From the NCBI GenBank assembly GCA_015680685.1, contig MNCI01023978.1, positions 59,551 to 82,837 on the forward strand: a stretch of 23,287 bases of DNA, given 5' to 3'. Made by a program: the position numbers and the translations under genes. Numbering within the stretch: position 1 is the stretch's first letter; the number at the start of each line of letters is the position of its first letter. The DNA is from Gnetum montanum. Lineage: Eukaryota; Streptophyta; Gnetopsida; Gnetales; Gnetaceae. Below are positions 19,235-23,287 of the stretch, in pieces. The notes below the pieces were generated by a model, which saw nothing but the letters and a program-made list of their open reading frames with translations, had not been told where the DNA came from and did not search any database.

Positions 19235-19736
19235 TGCAGCAGCAGACCCTTTTGTTTAAATTGAAAAAATGTGACAAACATTGTTAATTTATGAAAGAAA
19301 GATTAGAATGGAAAGAGATCTATTTTGCTCATGTGTTATATGTTGCATTTTTTTTGTTTTATTTTATTCTTTTTTTTTATTTATGAATTGAATCGGTTAT
19401 GAACATCTCATTTTAGTTTTAAGCCATTTCAGGCCATGTGTACTTTTAGGCCATTTCAGGCTATGTGTAGTTTTAGACCATTTCGGGCCATGTGTAGTTT
19501 TAGGCCATTTTGGGCCATGGCAATGATGGTAAAGGAAATTTTTTCCAGTTTTAGGCCTTAGCAAGCCATTGTGTAATGTAAAAAATGGATGTTATGCGAA
19601 CGATTTTAAAGATGGATTAGACACTTAGCATAGACAAATGAATATAGGGAGAACAAAAAATAAATTTATGATGAACGTTAATCGGGTAAGGAGCAGTGGA
19701 GTTGCTACACTACACGAGTAACGATCACCCTCGCTA
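19235..19736. other. Non-coding spacer of element B
   Basis: AT-rich sequence with a long T-rich run (19340-19380), then the 27-bp array, then low-complexity DNA. It corresponds to 6415-7292 of element A, inverted. No gene is seen. Confidence 0.6.
19415..19524 (-). repeat. 27-bp tandem repeat, four copies
   Basis: TTTTAGGCCATTTCAGGCCA-type units start at 19417, 19444, 19471 and 19498, an exact 27-base step. On the minus strand the core reads GGCCTAAAACT, the same word as the GGCCTTAAACT of element A, and again lies just downstream of the protease. Confidence 0.9.
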
Positions 19737-20423
19737 CTACGTTTTTACCCATCGTGGGCTTTGGGATGTATAAGGCCGAGAGGCTTTATTGCAGTATTCT
19801 TCTACATCGTCATCTATCACTTGAAAAGGCAACTCAGCGCACACAGTTTCATTTTTTGGGCCAGCATTTTGGGCCAACTCTTTTGTCAAACAGTTAGTAT
19901 CGGTGGAAATAGGTGCCTCGTTCTCAGAGGTTATGACCTCTGAACATTGCTCCATATCTACGTTATTTATTACCTAGGTTGTCACCTCATCACTGTGGAT
20001 CATCACCTCCCTACCTGTGTAAGGTAGATGGATTTCCTAATGTATGGGTGAAGAGACAACCCTGAGTTGGGCTAACCATGACCTCCCCAAGATCAAGTTA
20101 AACTCAGGCATCTCTTCCACCACGATAAACATTGCGTTTGTGGGGAATTGGTCCCCTACCACAAAGTTAATGTGGATAGTGCCTTTCACCACTACTCATG
20201 CCCCATTGAATGACTTCAAACATGATGTTGTTGTGGGTTTTATTTGGTCTACCAAATCCATTTTGTCCACTATGGGGAATGGGATGAAGTTCATAGCATC
20301 CCCGTCATCAATGTGTACTCTTCGAATCTTATGTTGGATAACCTGAATTGTGATGAATAGGGATGTTGTTGTCACCTGATCCTTTTTAGGGTCTTTCCTA
20401 ATGGAGTCATCACAGAATGTCAA
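19737..20423 (-). pseudogene. Protease region of element B (decayed)
   Basis: Homologous to 5716-6414 of element A: LFITIQVIQHKIRRVHIDDGDAM has the active-site Asp near 20309-20304, and FNLILGRSWLAQL lies downstream. The residue after the DDG motif is Asp rather than the usual Ala. Stops occur near 20195, 20020 and 19980, without frameshift. A Thr/Glu-rich tail ends at TAG 19737. It belongs to the same frame as the gag of B. Confidence 0.8.
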
Positions 20424-21281
20424 TTCGGATGGCTATGGTTCTTTCGGCGTAGAAGGAAGAATGATCGAATGCATTGCTTTCTCCTCAACCAACATGTTCT
20501 CATCAATTGGTATGGACGTTAACATGTGAACCAAAGCCTCACGGTGTGCAATGGAAGTCATTACCAGGTCATACAAGCTCAATGCTGTATTCTTTTGTTT
20601 TAGAGCCTATTTTACCTGAGTAAGAGTGCTTAGGAGGTCATGTCCACCTTCCTATTGTTTACTACCCTTCTCTTCTTCCATTCATCCTAGAAGACAAATT
20701 TCCTGAGGAGGAGTAGTTTTGGGTTTGGGGTTGGACCCTTTCGGGCAAGGTGGTGATGACCGTGTGCATGTAGCGACGTTAACTTTTGGTGATGAGGCGG
20801 GCGTAGATGCAAAGGACTTAGGAGTAGGCTTGGAAGGACCTAGGGTGGTACGTTCTGTAACCATTTCACTTGTCGAACGCTCTTCCCGTTTCCTTTAATG
20901 AAAAGGCTGTGATGCCGTCTTATGCTGGTTTTGTGGAATGGGAGCAGTTGAGTGGTTTGGCCCCCTGATGATGAATGGTGTTTGTGGTGTTAGTGTGGGT
21001 GATGGTGTAATCTTGATTACGAAAGGTGCAGGGGCAAATGTCTAAGGAGGGACCTTGAGGACAAACGGTTGCTGCGGTGTCCTTTTTGCCATTGTTGGTG
21101 TCGCTACGCTACATTGAGGTATACGAACCAAAAATGGCTGCTAGGGTAGTTTCGGATTACCATCTACGCTAATCATGTTAATGATGTACCCTGCATCATT
21201 TTTGTTAAGCGGTTCCTTGTAAACATGCATTGATTGATTTTCAAGGTGGACAGGGTTACTTTCATCTAGCACCAACTTACC
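20424..21281 (-). pseudogene. gag-protease linker of element B
   Basis: Between the knuckle and the protease are four PF(V/L/I)(V/I)(R/K)(I/V/G)-type motifs (about 21145-20960), a Lys/Pro/Ser-rich stretch (20864-20700) and the helical SLYDLVMTSIAHREALVHMLTSI segment (about 20585-20515) that is also present in element A. Stops break it in several places. Confidence 0.65.
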
Positions 21282-23287
21282 CTAATTAATCATCTGTTGA
21301 ATGTCATCTTTTAAGGCTAGACAGTAATCCGTATCATGACCACAGAGTTGGTGGTAGTCACAGAACCGCTCCAGCCTGAAATTCTTAGGAACTGGGGGCT
21401 CATTGGGCATAGCCAAGGAGGGATTCCTAAGGAGTTCGCAATATCGCTGATGCCATTTGGTCGCCTCCTCTGACATCCGCTTATGTTGAATGTACCCCAC
21501 CCCTAGCAATTGCTTCAGAAGTTCTGAAGGCTTGATAGGTAGCAGGGTGTACTTGGAGTGATCTTTACACTTGAAGTTGGGTTTAGGAAGGGTGGGTGCT
21601 TTAGGTGTTAATGTGGAGGGTTGAGCAGTGTTGCCTGGGTTAGGCACAAGGTTAGTTGGCACTGCGGTTTCTTTCTTGTTATTGTTGTTTTTGGGCTGGG
21701 CCTCATTTGCCACGGCGGCCACTATGGCCATTGTGGCCTTGCCCTTCTCTTTGTCCTTTTTAGTATGTGCGTTTTTATATGCAACATTGGTCAGATCCCT
21801 ACTGGCTTCGGCCGCATGTTGAATGCTTTTTGTCTATGCAAAAGCTTAACTTAGAGAGCACGGGGCTAGGTAATACAGCTTGGATTTGATGAAATTGTTC
21901 ATTGCCCCTTGAAGGTGGCCAACAAGTGGGCCTCCGCGATAGGCTCGTGAATCTTGTTCAAGGTGGCACTCCACTGCTGTATAAACCTCTACACCAACTC
22001 TAGTGGGTCTTGCTTAACTCCCATTAACTGATCTAATGTGACTTTGGGTTTCAAGTCATACTTGAAGCAGGTCACGAACTAGGTTAGCAGCTCCTGCAAT
22101 GTTGAGATGGAGACACACAAGAGTGCGTGGTACCAGTCTAAAGCTTTGCCTATCAGAGACATAGAAAAGACGCGAATGATGGTGTGTGGCCATTGTTGTA
22201 GCAACAAAGATTCAGATCTGAATGTGACTAGATGTGTGTTAGGGTTGCCCTCCCCATTGTACTTTGTAAATTGGGGGAGCAGCATCCTAGGGGGTAATGT
22301 AAGCATGGGAACTGCTGGGTTGATGGGGTCATCATGGTAGAAATCCATGATCTACATTGCATCAGAACCGGTAGCTTTAAGGTGCCTAACCTCTTCAGTA
22401 AGGGTTTGGATAAGTTGAAACACTTGATCCAGACCCGAGGACAACACAGATGATTGTGGGGTTACAGGGATAACCATCATTTGTGGCATAGCAAGGGCAG
22501 CAGTTTGGCCTATAGGGAGGGCTGTTGCGGCTGTCCTTGCAAAGGGTGCTACTTGTGCAGTACACCACCTAGTGGTTGGTGCTACTGGAGCAGTGGCTAC
22601 TAGTGGTGCTGTGGGGTTGGTCATTTGCATGACTAATGGAACAGGCCATAGTCTCGCGCTTGGTTGCCATACCTACGGGACTTGGTATGTTTGTTGGTAA
22701 GGATGTTGTGACATCTGGTGGGGTTGCAAAGTGGGGAGCGAAGTGGTTGGGGTCCACCACATGGTTAGGGCTAGACTTGCCGCTGATGATGGAACAAATG
22801 CAAATGATGAGATAGGAGCAGAGGCTCCAGGCAACTGTGAAGTAGACGCAGTGTGTATGTAGGGCAACGTGGGCATAATTGATGCCTAGTATGAGGATGG
22901 GACAGAATGAGGGGGGAGAGTGCCTATGTATGAAATTGAGGGAAGCACCTGCTGATACGCTGAGGGTGCAGGATGGCTGCCCATTGTTGATGAAAGTGTA
23001 GATTGAGGCGGATTTGTGGTGATTGCAAAGGGAGTCATCATGAAAAGGGGGTTTGACTTGAAGGCCATGGCAAAAGGGATGGTCACAGGGTAAGTTTGGC
23101 CACCCCCCTCAGAATGGGAGTCCAGATCTTCCTGCCTGTCCTGGAATGCTTCATCGCAATGGGATAGTGTGTCTAGCTCCCTAGGCCTGGTGACTCGTAG
23201 CAGCTGATCGAAGATCCATTAATACGTCTTCAAAAGAGAGATGGCAACATCAAGGTTAGGAACAAACTCCCCCTCCCCCCCCCCCCC
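21282..23287 (-). pseudogene. gag of element B (partial at window edge, decayed)
   Basis: From the right edge: an N-terminal segment related to that of element A (GEFVPNLDVAISLL against HEFIPSPYDIIPL), a long Pro/Ala/Ser/Thr-rich region (to about 22400), a short coiled segment (QVFQLIQTLTEEVRHLKA), the gag core from 22348 (YNGEGNPNTHLVTF, SLIGKALDWYHAL), a Lys-rich and Asn-rich stretch, and the knuckle CDYHQLCGHDTDYC near 21360-21320. One frameshift sits at a run of four C at 21905-21908, where KGAMNN needs one more base. Several stops are present. The start is outside the window. Confidence 0.8.
23267..23287. other. Poly-C run at the window edge
   Basis: The window ends in a CCCCCTCCCC... 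run. On the minus strand it is G-rich DNA where gag of element A has AGGGGAGGACATGAG. It may be real but is more likely a homopolymer problem at a contig end or gap edge. Confidence 0.5.

Larger units (their letters stand above)
18347..23287 (-). mobile_element. Element B, right part: gag, protease and end of antisense gene
   Basis: Read on the minus strand from the right edge: gag, linker with PFVV-like repeats, protease, 27-bp repeats, then the 3' end of the antisense gene up to the insertion of A. The order is the same as in element A, so B is a second, diverged member of the family in opposite orientation. Its 5' LTR is beyond the right edge. Confidence 0.9.

Noticed and set aside
21621-21854. 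Plus-strand hydrophobic open frame inside gag of B
   Set aside because: It is the reverse of the Lys/Asn/Ala-rich gag segment; the hydrophobicity is a by-product of the complementary codons.

Overview
The window is plant nuclear DNA made entirely of Ty3/gypsy LTR retrotransposon sequence of the Tat/Ogre type. The evidence is a gag with a C-x2-H-x4-H-x4-C knuckle, the order PR, RT, RNase H, a second archaeal-type RNase H and integrase, very long elements, and plant-style GT-AG introns. I see no ordinary host gene, tRNA, rRNA or CRISPR. The species cannot be named from this; a seed plant with a large genome is likely.

Two copies of one element family are nested. Element A (plus strand, 356-18346, about 18.0 kb) is complete from LTR to LTR: 5' LTR 356-1541, primer binding site at 1547, leader with a 40-bp tandem repeat, gag (2247-4728), proline-rich linker, protease (to 6414), a 5.7-kb block without sense coding (6415-12133), RT/RNase H/second RNase H (12134-14275), integrase (14567-15622), a 3' region with 37-bp repeats, polypurine tract at 17121 and 3' LTR 17134-18346. 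It sits inside element B (minus strand). B is seen from the right edge as gag (23287-21282), linker, protease (20423-19737), a 27-bp repeat array, and then a plus-strand antisense gene (19234 back to 1) that A has split. The 5-bp target site is gtcac on the left and gtcgc on the right. Counting it once keeps the host reading frame open across the junction.

The most interesting item is the block between protease and RT. In both copies it carries a long gene on the opposite strand to gag-pol. In A I could place eight exons on the minus strand (11242 down to 7293) with GT-AG introns and compatible phases. The exon lengths sum to 3093 nt, exactly 1031 codons, with six in-frame stops and no frameshift. 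A TATA-like box lies upstream on the same strand. Two introns are at the same place and phase in B. The predicted protein starts with a region resembling the NIF/FCP1 HAD phosphatase fold without its catalytic aspartate, then a helical region possibly related to plant 'mobile domain' proteins, an acidic stretch and a coiled coil. This looks like a resident, spliced, antisense passenger gene of an unusual Tat-type family.

Both copies are decayed. Most stops look like C-to-T changes of CAG, CAA, CGA or TGG codons, as expected from methylated, silenced elements. The integrase frame of A is the exception and is intact. The spaces between coding blocks hold short repeats with a shared TAAACT core, and the LTRs, leader and antisense 5' region share a CACGCT/AGCGTG word.
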